A program made the position numbers and the translations under genes. Source: Hofstenia miamia (taxonomy: Eukaryota > Xenacoelomorpha > Acoela > Hofsteniidae). From it: 64,000 nt of DNA. This document shows, piece by piece, positions 36,831 through 49,416 of this stretch. The stretch covers positions 247,204-311,203 of the forward strand of contig CABFPE010000500.1 of NCBI GenBank assembly GCA_900660155.1. The letters are read 5' to 3'. How positions within the stretch are numbered: position 1 is the stretch's first letter; every line of letters begins with the position of its first letter. The notes below the pieces were generated by a model. It made no database searches. It was not told where the DNA came from and saw only the letters and a program-made list of their open reading frames with translations.

Positions 36831-37520
36831 CCTGCTATAATACCCTATCCTAATAAAAGTTAAGATAAGCAGGACATCGTGTTAGGGAAGGGTGGCCACA
36901 CTCGACCGACCCAATACAGATAACCTTAAGAAAGAGGCGTATAAGACTAGAGCTCTATTTAAGATAAAGAATAAAGAAGTCCTAACCTTTGGGTGCAGTG
37001 AGTGAAACCTACGTACTAAGAAAAAAACCTACACTCAGTGCGTTTCTCATCTCGTGCAATTTTGGTGATAGCAATAAAGGCTAATTTTATTTATGAGTGA
37101 AATGTAGTACAACAAAAACCCTAACCGTATACCTAACTTAAGTCAAAGCGACATGCCAGCCAAGCTTTCCTCCGGCTGGGTGCCCTTTAACTACGCAGAC
37201 GAATTAAGAAACACATAATTTATAATAAAATATAAAGTCAAGATGAAAAGTATAAAATGAATTTACTGAGAATATACTGAAAAGAATATAAATATACAAA
37301 TCGCACATATTTATAGAAAATAAAACGGGTAATCATAAACAAAATCATACTGTAGAAAAATATGGACAAATATCTGACAGGTACAAATTTGGTCTTTTGC
37401 TACACTAATTTTACCGCGATATTTAACAGAAATTTAAAACTAAAAATATAGCACCGTTGTCAGTTTGTCAAATTATCAATTTAATAAAATCGTAAGATTA
37501 ATATTGAAATTGCAATAAAA
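36831..37520. other. Non-coding stretch between two LINE fragments
   Basis: There is no recognisable gene. A somewhat GC-richer block at 36870-37200 (for example GGTGGCCACACTCGACC, CTCCGGCTGGGTGCCC) may be LINE 3' UTR or another repeat. Confidence 0.4.
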
Positions 37521-39694
37521 TAAATAATTGAAGCAATGACTGTCTTTATGCCTCATTAATGTCAACATTTAAAAAAATTAGAAAACTTGGAAGTTTATTT
37601 AATTGTTTATAAAGAATTAGTAAGGTGGTAAATTTAATGAAATCCTTAGGTGCTAGGAAATTGAATTTTTGTAAAAATTTACTAGCGTTTTGTTTGTTAG
37701 TGTTAAATAAGACTCTGATTGCTCGTTTGAAAGTTATATTGATTTTATCACTATTGAAAATACTTAAGCTATTTAAAAGTTGACATCCATATGTGAATTG
37801 GCTGGTTACAAAGGCATTTATGAATTGTGGATTTTTTGTAAATCGCCTAATCTCAAAAAGATAGTTTATTCCTTTATTCATCAGTTGAATTTTCTTTGAA
37901 ATGAATTCATTGAAATTAAGTTCTTGATTTAATTCTAAATATTTAACTGTATCATTTTGTTTAATGGTATGATCTTCTATTTTCAACGTTACCTTAGATG
38001 CAATACTTCTAATTTGCTTTGGCGAAAATATTGTAAACTGAGTTTTGTTGATATTTAGCATTAACGTATTTTGATGAACATATTTTGTAATATGCTTTAA
38101 GTTATTTGTTAATGTATTGCAGCAATATAAGGATTTTTGTGCTTTGTTAAAATACATGTGTCATCTGCATATTGACATATCTGACAATTTCCAGTCTGAC
38201 TAATATCATTTACATACGATGTAAATAAGAGAGGACCTAGAACTGTTCCTTGTGGAACACCATTTTTGTTGTTGAGGTAGCTGGAATAAACATTTCCTAT
38301 CTTTACTCGTTGCTTCCGTTCTGTAAGGAAACTATACAACAGTTGAATGCTACTGTCGTCAAACCCACGTGCCTTTAGTTTTTCACGAATTATATTATGA
38401 TTAATGCTATCAAATGCTTTGCTTAGGTCTAATAATGCATTGGCTGTACATACAGTACATTGCCATTTATATTAAGTCGAATGTTTTCTGTGATAGACAA
38501 AAGGGCATCAATAGTTGAACGTTTTGCTCTAAACCCAAATTGCCTTTCAGATAGTATGTTATTTGAATTTAAGTAGCTAAATATTTGATTGCTAAGAAAC
38601 TTTTCGAAAACTTTTGCAAAGGGTCTGTTATTGAAATAGACCAATAGTTTTTGCCCATTAGGGGGTTGCGCTTTTAATAGGTAGGATTTTTTCAATATAG
38701 TTGGAAACTGGTTTTCTCTGATGCAAAAATGGAAAATGAACAATAATTGCTCAGCAAAGTAATGAATATACTTTGTAATAGCAAAAACTGGTATGCTTAG
38801 TGAACCACAGGATTTATGAGAAGCAGTTTCTTTACAACATGTAACATCTCTTCCATATTAATGAAGTTGAAGCTAACTTTGTTTCATCCGATGCCATTCC
38901 TCTAAACGCTTCCCTTGGGCCAGTATAATTTCCTAAGTTGATAAATATGCTATTGAGGTGATTCGCCAGAGTTTTCTATCTGAAGCAATTCGGTTATCAA
39001 TTGATAATCTTTGAATATGTGTATCATATGAATTGATGTTTAAAAATCTTCTAACGAAATTCCATTTGTCGCTCCATTTATTTTTTTAGATTAATTATCT
39101 TTTTCTAAATTTGAGAAAGTTTACCTTCAACATTCATGCAATCTGATTGCATCCTTATTTTTTGCAATATTTCCTTTTACATTCAAGCGCCTTGATTTCT
39201 GGATGCCTTGTTCTTTCTTTCAATATAGTTTTATTTCTTGAGTTGTAAAAATACTTCCTTTTCATTGGGGCTATTGTGTCCAAACATCTTTTAATATTGG
39301 AGATGAAGAACTTCAGAATGTCATTAGGATTGTCTAGTGTAAAAACGAAATCAAATGGGATATTCTTTAACAGGTCTATGAATTTGCAATCCTGAAAATG
39401 TTTGAAGCTCCTTGAAACAATGAACTTACTAATTTTTGGAGTTTGCTGATTGGATATAATTAAAATTAAATATTGATCACTCAAGCTATTTTCGAAAATT
39501 TACAAATTCTTTTAATAGAACATAATCGATCAACGACTGTGGCCTTTTTGGAACACTGCTATTTAGTAATTGGAGATTTTGCATAACACACAAATTATCA
39601 ATCAGCTTTCTCTCACTTGTTTGGAAATAATTTATGTTGTAGTCCCCAAATAGTAGGATTTGTTACTTATTTGACATGCATTGTCAATTTCTTA
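37521..39694 (-). mobile_element. 5'-truncated Jockey/CR1-like LINE ORF2
   Basis: On the minus strand it starts within the AP endonuclease (ILLFGDYNINYF, about 39,640-39,660; IDYVLLKEFVNF), passes a linker (39155-39484) and enters RT: FNNRPFAKVFEKFLSNQI, LSERQFGFRAKRSTIDALL, DLSKAFDSINH, NGVPQGTVLGPLLF and CQYADDTCILT. The YADD catalytic box is intact. The thumb continues to 37546 (TLMLNINKTQFTIF, FVTSQFTYGCQLLNS). Frames change several times (37546-38157, 38109-38339, 38429-38743). It is younger-looking than the neighbouring LINE but not intact. The 5' break falls right at an (AAT)n tract. Confidence 0.8.
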
Positions 39695-39714
39695 AATAAT
39701 AATAATAATAATAA
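39695..39714 (+). repeat. (AAT)n microsatellite at the 5' end of an RLE retroelement
   Basis: About six AAT units separate the truncated minus-strand LINE from a + strand element. A matching ATA run at 40684-40695 closes the same element. Confidence 0.85.
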
Positions 39715-40683
39715 GGCTAAAGGAATATGTAGAAGAGCAACCTAAGGGGTCCCTACTAGAGGTCACTAAGGAGTTAAAGAAGATAAGAACTGAGGGTGAA
39801 GGAAAGAAGATATACCAGAGTAGGATAGAATCAGAGAGACAAACAAGGTATAGGCAGAAGGCAATGCATGGAGAATACTGGAGGAACACAGAAAAGTGTG
39901 ATAGAGAAGAGAGCAACAAGTGGTTAAAGAAGGCAAGAATAAAAAGAGAAACAGAAGCACTGATAATGGCAGCACAGGAGCAAGCAATAAGAACAAACTG
40001 GGTGAAGAAGCATATAGACAGAAGAGTAGAAGTAAGTGATAAGTGTAGGCTATGTAAGAAAGAGGCGGAGACAGTAGATCATCTGATAGCAGGGTGTGAG
40101 AAGTTGGCACAGAATGAGTATAAGTTCAGGCACGACAAGGTGGGAAGAATGGTACACTGGAGTTTGAGCAGGCAGCATGGGTTAGAAGCAGGAGACAAGT
40201 GGTATGAGCACAAGCCACAGGGCGTCATAGAAAATGATAAGGTTAAGATACTGTGGGTTTCATCATACAGACGAGCAAAGTGATAGAAGCACGGAGGCCA
40301 GACATAGTAGTGGTAGACAAAGAGAAAGATTAGGAACAGTGATAGACATAGGAGTACCAAAGGACAGGAATGTAGAAAGCAAGGAGAAAGATAAGATAGA
40401 CAAGTACAGGAGGTTGGCAGAGGAAATAGAGAGGCTGTGGAATTTAAAGAACATCAAAGCAGTCATGGTAGTTACAGGAGCACTTGGAGCAATGAGCAAG
40501 AAGTATAAAAAATATTTTGAAGAGCTGAGATTACAAAGTGGGGAGTGGGGATTTGATGTAGCACAGAAGGCATTGCTGTTAGGAACACCTAGAGTCCTGA
40601 GGAAAACTCTCACACTCCTTGGGAACTGGTGATTGCCCCGAGCTGAGAGTGATACCAGCATAAAGCTGTGAGAAAGTAATGAG
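39715..40683 (+). mobile_element. R4/Dong-like RLE retroelement, C-terminal part
   Basis: The + strand frame from about 39717 reads RQKAMHGEYWRNTEKCDRE, REESNKWLKKARIKRETEAL and then a CCHC knuckle: CRLCKKEAETVDHLIAGCEK. LAQNEYKFRHDKVGRMVHW follows. After a frameshift near 40260 comes SKVIEARRPDIVVVDKEKD, the PD...D-x-K core of a restriction-like endonuclease. After another shift come TVIDIGVPKDRNVESKEKDK and VVTGALGAMSKKYKKYF. The 3' UTR (GAGTGATACCAGCATAAAGC) ends in an ATA run at 40684-40695. RT is missing. The TAA-repeat flanks fit the known target preference of Dong/Rex6-type R4-clade elements. The clade is inferred from this and the knuckle/endonuclease layout. Confidence 0.72.
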
Positions 40684-40859
40684 ATAATAATAATATTACA
40701 AGAAACGAGAATCAGGAAAAGCCTACAGCTAGAGCAGGTAAGTGAGCAGGTCAAGTGCAAGGCTACACAAGAACAAGAAGTGACAACAACTGGCAAATTA
40801 AGATAGGCCCTAAAGAAAAATGAATTACTGATAAGCACCAGGCAGAAATGGGGAACATT

Positions 40860-41640
40860 AGTATTGACTTAACAAGGTTAAAAGCATTCGGATGCAGAAC
40901 ATAAAGAAAGAAGTGAGATAAGGAACTTCAGGACAATAACATATCTACCAAATACTTGGAAATTGTTAATTCAGTGACTTTAAGCATACTGAAATGTTAC
41001 CTAGAACAGAACAGGTTGATATCAGAGGAGTGGAAAGGATGTAGGACAAATGGTAGAAGACGTAAATAGAAGAAGACAAACTTAGCAATAACGTGAATAA
41101 CTACAAAACTGAGATAGATGGTCACAGGATGAAGTTCAGGTTTGGCACCACTACTGTTTGTATGTAACTTAATCGCAATCACCGGCCTATGACATAAATT
41201 TAAAAAAATGGCAGATCAGTGAGTAACCTGTAGATATATGTTGGTTCAAGGACTGCAGAAGTAAGTGGAGACATTGGAAAGGCAAATAGAGAGGCTGGGG
41301 TTGGAGTTTGGATTAGAAATTTTGCAACAGTAACACTGATCAGAAATATGTATACAGACAGAACGAGCACTGTGGATAAGAAGGAAAATTGCAAATGCTT
41401 AAAAGAGATAGAACAAATGTCAAGAAAAGGAAGAGACGAGTGAGGAAGCAATGCAAGAGGAAGATAAGAAAGGTTCTACAGCAGACAGCAATAAAATGGC
41501 AGAACAACATAAAGGCAATAAATACAAGTGTGATTTCAGTGTTGAGATACTCTGCATGAATGACTATGTGGGTTAAATGAGAGAGTGAGACTAAAAAGAC
41601 TAAAAAACTTAGATAATGCTTTCAGTTGTCTTGCTTGTAA
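40860..41640 (+). mobile_element. Second RLE retroelement fragment: RT part
   Basis: Broken frames read ITYLPNTWKLL, then LEQNRLISEEWKGCRTNGRR, GLAPLLFVCNLIAITGL and finally NNIKAINTSVISVLRYSA. These match successive RT and thumb motifs of the same kind of element whose endonuclease part lies just upstream (39715-40683). The order (endonuclease, then RT) is wrong for one element, so this is a separate truncated copy. Many stops and frameshifts. Confidence 0.55.
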
Positions 41641-41931
41641 TTTCTTAGAGTACAAAATTAATAAATTAGTGAATTTTTGATGTTTTATGCATTGTTCGTA
41701 AATGTGAGCGGCATGATTTGAGAAGATTTAGTTATTTTTAAAATTTACATCATTAAGATTGTATTTGACAGAACACAATTAATGTGCTTCAACTTTTTGG
41801 ACATATCTGTTTAGAGTCCCTCCCCCATACCAGTATACTCCATTTTGCAATTGACTTAAATAAGTTCTTGATATATGATTATACCCCATTAGCTTTATGC
41901 AGAACAATATGGAGTACTCAAGCTCATTGAA

Positions 41932-41962
<31 letters not shown>

Positions 41963-44932
41963 AATCTTTTTATAACTATTGAATAGTTGTTGGTGATCAA
42001 AGCTTTGCCTATATGAAGATATTTAACTTAGTTCTTTGATATTCAATTCACGACAGAGGAAATATATTCTGATTAGAAAAGTAGATAATCGTCTCAATTC
42101 TCTAATATGTTATAATTACAGAGCCATTTGTGTCAAAGCGTTCACTAAAGTAATAATTTTCAATGCGAGTTTTGGACAAAGCTGCAAAGCAATCAGGATT
42201 TAAAAAACATATACTTTATTTATGTTTGGAAAATTAATGCGTGTCCACAAGTCTATTGCATTCGAGACATGGTGTTTCACAATGCAAAATGGAGTAATAA
42301 AAAGCCCGTTCACTTGTTCAAATAACCAATTCTATTAATTATCAATAGAAAACTTCTTGATGAAATTTAAAAACTAGACTTTCTTTGATATGGATAAAAA
42401 TTACATTCAAATATATTGAAGCACTACAATAAAACAATAAAATATTATTTGGACTTAAAAATCACTGATTTGACATACAGTAATAGTAGAGATAATAAAA
42501 AATATAAATCTAAGCTTTCTATTTGAAATGCACTTCTTCTAAAAATCTTTTGCAATTTATTTCTGTAAAATGTGTTGAATATAATGTGAACTATTGGTCG
42601 CTTGTAAGAGGGTTTGTTTCTTGCTTATACCATTATTAAAATAGGCATTGGTATCTTTTCCCATGCAAATATTTTCAGTTTAACTTGCTCAGGTATGTAT
42701 ATACTATTCCTAATTTTTATGTAATTTTTCTTTTGTATAAATAATAGCTGATGCATTACATACCATTCTACCATTCAACAAAATTAATTGAAAGCCTCCA
42801 AAACCCTCTTTACTATTTAAGATTAAAAAAGTCTTTTGTCAAAGAATGAGGAAATAGTGTATTTAATTAAGAATTTTGGTAGAAAGTAATAATTTTCTGA
42901 GACAAAAAATTAAAATTTATATTTCCTTTCTAACTCATATTCATAGTTAGTGCATCTAATTGATTACTTGCATCCTACAACATATAAATATAAGACCATC
43001 AAAACGCCAATCTATTTTTTTGCTTAATTGGATTAGTAAACAATAATGGGTTTCTTAATTTCATATTTCTGATAAATAGTTTAGAAAAATAATTTCAAAT
43101 ATAATTAATAATACAAATTATAAATATTCTTTAGATACCATAGCTTTCTACAAAAACTTAAATAGTTTTTTAACATTATAAATTACATATTTAAATATAT
43201 TTTACATATATTATCTGTGGAAACCTATGACCTTTCAAGAAATGAAACTTTTTTTTTCAAAGTCATCTTACATGTAGTGAAAAAATCCAATAGTAGTTGT
43301 AAAATGTATATTTCTTCTATGAAGAGTAACATGTGTGTTATAGATTTCAAAAGAGATGGATTTGATGTAGATCGTGAGCAAAATGGCCTACCATTCCAAA
43401 ACATGTTTGATGGTTATGCAGAGGAAAGCTAAATTGTATTAACTCTAATTATTATTATTATTGGATAAAATTGATTTATACAAGTGTTTTGTTTCCCTAC
43501 ATGTATTACAAGCAAAAATGAGAAATGATTTTCAGGTAAAGATGCATCACTAAAAGCAGGCATATAATACAAAAACTTTATGTGATTATGAAAAAATAAT
43601 TTAGAAGCACATAAACCACATACAATAGAATCATGATAAAAACCATGTAGCACTTGTTACATTTGAAAATTTTTACTTTAACATATCTTATCAATTTTCA
43701 TTTTCAATGTGAATATTTTAATCTATTTGAGTATGCCATTTCAGATATAAGTAACCCAAATTAGCAAATAGCTTTGAGATTATTTTTATTAATGTGGAGT
43801 AAATAGGCAATTGCATTAATAAAATTTTACAGTGCAAATTGAGAAGGCTTCTTACTGGATTTAGCAAATGTCGTTTTTCCTATACTTGATTAAGTTTTCT
43901 CAACAAAAAATATTTACTGATAATACGCATGCGTGCTTACCTTGAGATCGCATTATTTAAAAATTGTTGAACTTGGAAACAACTCAATTAAAAAATATTA
44001 CCATTGTTATGAAAACATAAATAATTCATATTTTTCATTAATATGCAAAAAAGACTTGAATTTTGGCATATGACTGTCTGCTCACCATGTTTTGGTATTT
44101 TACTCTCCTTTTTGTGATTGTGGATGAGAACAAGTAGACGTTATGTATGCAAAACTCAAACGTATAATTTGATTTGCTTTTCTATGTTATGAATTTCATA
44201 GACATCTTTACGCTGAAGTAATATATGCAAGTAATTTTTTCTCTTTCAATTTAATTCTGAACACTGAATTTCAAAATTGCAAAATGTATATGTTGATAGT
44301 CAATATTATTCTTAAGGTGGAAATACACAACATAGGTTTTCAGGTAAGAATTAAGTAGTAGCAAGCAAATAATTGAAAATTTAGATGTTAACCGCAATAT
44401 TAATGCCATTATTAAAAGAAAAATTAAATTTGGAAACTTCCGATTCATTAAAAAATGTCGTATCTTGAAATAATCAAATAAAGTATTCCTTGATAATAGG
44501 AAATAGCCTAACGACTAACTAGAGAAAAATCATGTTTTCAGAGATCATTCCACAGCGCCCTAAATTTTATGGTTCGGTGCAAATGATAACAACCTTATTC
44601 TACAACAGAGTTGGAACCAGTTGCGATCATTGCTTAAACCGGGTAGGCTTCGCCGACTTAGGTAGTTTATAAATATTAGTTATCAGAGTTTTCTCTGTCC
44701 CAATATCACTTACTCTCATTTGATTAGGTCTCATTCTCTTTAAGTTTTCTAGGACTACGTGGTCCCACGCAATTACTTGCAATTTGGCGTGTTCCTAACC
44801 TAGCCCAGCCTAGTCTGGCTACCCTACAGCCTGCTACAGGCTATATTTCTGATTTACAATATATATTATTCAATAATATTTGCCTAACAAGTTCTTAAGA
44901 TATTTCTGTTTTTTCTAATTTACTAAACACCT

Positions 44933-44936
<4 letters not shown>
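41641..44936. other. AT-rich sequence without recognisable genes
   Basis: This contains a (AT)n run at 41932-41959 and short open frames (43217-43432 +, 43429-43653 -) without motifs. A GC-richer block at 44550-44850 (for example CCTAGCCCAGCCTAGTCTGG) may be an unidentified repeat. Confidence 0.5.
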
Positions 44937-44969
<33 letters not shown>

Positions 44970-45087
44970 NNNNNNNNNNNNNNNNNNNNNNNNNNNNNNN
45001 NNNNNNNNNNNNNNNNNNNNNNNNNNNNNNNNNNNNNNNNNNNNNNNNNNNNNNNNNNNNNNTATATATATATATGTATGTATATAT
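44937..45087. repeat. (TA)n microsatellite containing a 93-N gap
   Basis: TA repeats flank 93 Ns (44970-45062). The assembly broke inside the microsatellite, so its real length is unknown. Confidence 0.95.
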
Positions 45088-45128
45088 CCTGCCTTATAAC
45101 CTTATATTTTACGTCCAAAATTTCTAAG

Positions 45129-45451
45129 GCATTTAGCGGGAATCGCACTTTTTTCCCAAAATAGCTATTTTTTGGCCATTTCTCCTTCAGTATATACTCA
45201 AGCTAAAATATATTTACTGTGAGGGCAGGTAGTACAAAATGACACTACCGTGCAAAGTTTCAAGGGTTTATGTTTGGAAGCGCGGCCATGATGAGGTTTT
45301 CAAAAATAGCATTTAGTGGGATATATATATATATATATAATGTTTTTGAAATATTTATATTTCCCGCAATTTGCAAAATTTTAGAAATATTTTCCCTTTG
45401 AATTTAAAAAAAAATATTTGCCCCCCCCTAGATATATTTCCCACTAAATGC
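45129..45451. repeat. Repeated and inverted GCATTTAGTGGGA motif
   Basis: GCATTTAGCGGGA occurs at 45129, GCATTTAGTGGGA at 45309-45321, and the exact inverse TCCCACTAAATGC at 45439-45451. The last two also share ATATAT beyond the motif and frame a (TA)n tract, so this may be a small palindromic transposon remnant. Confidence 0.5.
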
Positions 45452-46009
45452 AAAATCTAAGCGGGCTTTGAATATGTTATAAAACAACTTAATACATGAT
45501 GTATGACACTAATTGAAATATATATAAGCACCCTGAACTTTTCTATAACTTTTTTCAATCACTTGCTCATTAGAATCTTCACTTTTATTCAACAAAACAT
45601 TTTCACAAAGTTTTTGGTTACAACTTTAGACCGTATAAGTTTTCAAAATGCTTACGAAGTTCTTTCTCATTATCTGTCCATTTGCCTGTTTTGTCGTTGT
45701 GAAAGTTCTTACAGCAGCCAAAAAACGATTATGTTCAAATGCAACGTCTTTGCCTGAAACAAACTCAGGTTCAAAGTTCGAAACTAATGGTTCATTAAAC
45801 AAAATGTTTTAATAGGTTTGAGTTAGTTCTATAAAATCAGATTTCAAATATTCGGACACTTCTATTTGGTTAGAGTGGCCCATTTGTTGCAAATGAGCCT
45901 TTGATAAATTAGTATTGCGAACAATTTTGGCCTCCGTGAATTTTCTAATTAAATTATCGTTAAATTTATAGGCCATTTGCATTGCTGAAAATTTCAGTTG
46001 TCTTTACAA

Positions 46010-46012
<3 letters not shown>

Positions 46013-46043
<31 letters not shown>
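46013..46043. repeat. (TA)n microsatellite
   Basis: About 15 TA units in AT-rich sequence. Other TA runs lie at 16554-16579, 41932-41959, 45321-45339, 54066-54094, 61921-61978 and 63970-64000. Confidence 0.95.
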
Positions 46044-46045
<2 letters not shown>

Positions 46046-46877
46046 GTATATGAATCATGAACGTCAAAAATTACTAATGCTTTCTTAATCTTGGAAATAT
46101 AAATTATGTGTGTAACATAAAAATTAAAAGGAAATTTGTTGAAGAAAGGAAATGGATGCATTATTTTAATTCTATGGGATATTTTTTCCTGTTTATCTAA
46201 AGCTTAATTGATATAATTATTACACTCTACATTCCATAAACGAAAAAGTGAGTTTTATCAATAGTCATTTGGCGCAATTACATAACAATCATTATCCAGG
46301 TGTAAAGAAATGCATTACGACAAATCAAAAAGCATTCATAACTGAAAATTATAGATTAAAGAAACAAATTAATGAAAGCTCAAAGCCTATAGAAATTTTG
46401 CAGAAAAAATTCAAAAAAAATCTAAAGTGAATTAATTTAAAAAATATTCCATAAAATATTTACAAAAAGTTCAAAAGTTGTGGTGAAACCTAATTTAAAA
46501 AATTGAACATATGCTCTCAAAAATCATTTTTTTTATTAAATGATAAGTCCCAAACAAATGAAGAGCATGTAAGAAGATGGAGGAATTTCATACAATTAAT
46601 ATTTATTTTTGAAAGCAAATGAATTTTTTCTGATGTAAGTGTTTTTGAAGTCTTAATATCCTAAGGGCATGAATAATTTTTAATAATTAAGTCATTATAT
46701 ATTATCAGAGGAACAATATATATTATGCTTAGTATTTGCATTAACATCAATAGTTATATAAAAAACTAAAATAATATGAAACTGTACCTGACAAAATTAA
46801 TAAATTTTCCTTTCTAGACAATATTGTTTCAACCTTATTGCATGCAAACAATGCATTTCAAAATCACAGCAATTGTT

Positions 46878-47411
46878 GGCCAACCTTCAGCTGTTGGTTT
46901 TTGGTGGATTTTTAACAAGCTTTATTTATTGCATGCAAACAATGCATTTAATTAGACCCGACGCACACTTAACTTAGCTTAGCTTAACGGCAGTGTGCTA
47001 AATAAACTACCAGAAGCTTCCTGTCAAACTTCTGTCTCTCTGCACACTTTTGCAAGACAATGCAGTTGTTGCTCAAAATTGTCTGTAGGCTATTTCAAAA
47101 TCACAGCAATTGTAGTATGAAAAGCACCTGTGGCAAGGTGGGGCTAAGACAATTGTGCTCTTGCTGTACACTGCTGAGGAGATAAACTTTGATAGTAGAA
47201 GTTATGTATTCCAATGGACTCCTGTAGACCCTTTCATAGTTGGTTTGAATGTCATTTACTTATTTAGGCTGGGGTTTTGAGCAGCTATAGCCAATGCAAA
47301 AATTATTGAATTTGTTGTTGCGTTTTCTCAATAATCACAAAATCCTGCTTTTAGAGAAATATTAGGCATGTGTGTTTCTTGCTGCAAAAAACCAAAATTT
47401 AGTCCTAGTAT
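46878..47411. repeat. 534-bp interspersed repeat, copy 1
   Basis: It is the same length as the copy at 49417-49950, with four substitutions seen. It begins GGCCAACCTTCAGCTG and ends GTCCTAGTAT. No reading frame, terminal inverted repeat or TG...CA LTR ends are visible. Inside lies GCACACTTAACTTAGC...GGCAGTGTGC, an imperfect palindrome. It is a recent non-autonomous mobile repeat or a pair of LTR-like units 2.5 kb apart; the sequence does not decide. Confidence 0.75.
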
Positions 47412-48310
47412 GCATTAGCAAAACCATGGAAATCTAAGCTTTTGCATTGAAGGAGCAGCATTCAAAACACTTTTGAATATCAACATTCTTGCAGAGGGTC
47501 ATGCCAAATCAACCAAGAGAAGCATTTAGTAGAACATCAATATCGTGCATAGTTTTAGACACTGATATGGAACCATGGCATCATTAAGAGTCTGAAAACA
47601 CAAATTACTACTCACGCTTAGACTTAGGCAAAAGATAAATCTTTAATAATCCTCACATGGATTTTGTATATATAATTAAACCACCTGTTTGCTTAGTGGA
47701 AAATATATTACACAAGCTTAGTTGGTAATGAAACCTTCAAAAATGCATAATATATTGCAGATCCTCAGCATCAATACAATATAGGAGTCCAGGTTGCCCA
47801 TCACTAATTCGGTAATCAGTAATTCGGAACTTTCAACAGTCCTGGAATAATCTAATCCATATGAATATAAACTTAATTTGATTTATATATAAAAATTTTG
47901 TTTGACAAATAGATTCAGGTTTCAAATTGTACTGTTTTATGGAATATTTCAATTTATGATGAGGTAGTTAGTAAACAGGTTTGGTGTATTCTAACCTAAT
48001 AGCCAATTCGGCCAAATGGCTAATCCGGTAGATTTCAGGTCCCGATGATGGGGCTCAGTGATGGTAATCTTGTGTTATATTTTTTGGATAATAGTTCATT
48101 TGTAGACCTCATCTCTGATATTCTGCTTTATGAGGTATTTTTTGCTTGAGGTGGGATTCTTCATTGAGTAGCACTCAACTAGGTAATTAAATAAGGACTA
48201 GTCCTAGGCAAAAACAAACCTTTATATTGATTTCAAATTTTTACTGATAATTTCCTAACAGCAAAACCATGTACCCCTCCATGAAAGAACCATCATTTAT
48301 ACTTAGTGCC
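47412..48310. other. Non-coding sequence between repeats
   Basis: No gene or family motif recognised in this AT-rich interval. Confidence 0.5.
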
Positions 48311-48316
48311 CTGCGA

Positions 48317-48340
48317 GCACTCGAAACCCGAATCGAGTGC
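48317..48340. repeat. Perfect 8-bp hairpin
   Basis: GCACTCGA and TCGAGTGC flank an 8-base loop (AACCCGAA). It is GC-rich in an AT-rich setting; no function can be read from it. Confidence 0.5.
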
Positions 48341-48504
48341 CCAAATCTCAACTGGACTTTTCAGTACTTGAAACCAATTCGACATTAGCTCGAATGGGAC
48401 CTTTTTATTAATTTTTTTGCTATAATTTAAAAGCAGCAAAAATACTTAACTGTATTACACTTCTAAAAAGATCAGATGCATCAATTTCAGAATTAGTTTT
48501 AATT

Positions 48505-48700
48505 TATNATATGGAAAAACCTTGAAAGGCCAGAACATCCACTTCATTACCTTATTCCAAAATTAAAACGAACAAACTATAATTTTAGAAATACTCGCAA
48601 TTACACAATACGTGCTAGAACAAACAGATTGTTAAACAGCTTTGCAGTTCAATCATCAAAAGAAATTCTATAAAATCATAATAATAATAATAACCTTTGT
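48505..48700 (+). mobile_element. LINE C-terminal fragment with ATA tail
   Basis: The + strand reads ERPEHPLHYLIPKLKRTNYN and then FRNTRNYTIRARTNRLLNSF, followed by a stop and an (ATA)n run at 48678-48693. The Y-x-x-RN...Y-x-x-x-R-x-RT pattern is typical of LINE ORF2 C-termini. A single N at 48508 lies at its start, so what comes before may be missing or misjoined. Confidence 0.5.
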
Positions 48701-49416
48701 TAATTTCATTTTGGTTTATTTTTGTACTTTGTATATTCGACCTAAGGGTCGCAAGAAATCAAATATATACTCTCTTTCTCTCTCTCTCTCTTTCAGTGTT
48801 TCACAATTTATCTCAAATTACGAGCCATCAAGTTTGGTTTTCTCATTCACATTAACGCGTTGAATTTCTATCGTACATTTATATAGAGTAGGATAGTTAT
48901 ATCTAGTTAGAACTAAGGAGAAAAATAAGTCAACATATTTGTACCTCTATATTATATATTTGTGATTTAATACTTTTAACCGGAGAAGGACGAGATAACA
49001 ATTAAGTAAAGCGAGAACATACAGTAGATTGTGAACTATCAATTGAGAAAAATGATCTTTAATGATGTATAGCTAGTAGTTTTTCTTCGGCATGATGCTG
49101 TGTCTAGGAGCTTTGAGCCAACATAACATAAAAATAATTTGTTGTTCAATCAGTATTTTCCCAAAATCTTATCTAGTGTAACAACATGCCATTGTTTATG
49201 GAGTGTGATGTCAGAGACTTCCTATGAAGATGATTGATCAGATTCCACCACATGTTTAATTAAATTTACTCTATTTTGACAACTAGCTATAAATTCAAAT
49301 TCAATGTTAGTTACATTTTAATATAGTTGAATCGCTTAAAGCTATAATTGGAACTAAGCCACTGAATTCTTTCCGGATGAGTGATTCTAGGTTCAGTGAC
49401 GACCAATCCAAAATTA
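48701..49416. other. Non-coding sequence with a TC-rich microsatellite
   Basis: A (TC)n run lies at 48771-48794. Otherwise nothing recognisable. Confidence 0.5.

Noticed and set aside
39692-40838. Long minus-strand frames rich in Leu, Ser and Phe
   Set aside because: They are the reverse complement of the + strand RLE retroelement, whose knuckle and endonuclease motifs are specific. The minus frames are hydrophobic shadows of an A/G-rich strand.
44915-45148. Minus-strand frame across the (TA)n microsatellite and N gap
   Set aside because: It is composed of Ile-Tyr repeats and unknown residues; not a gene.
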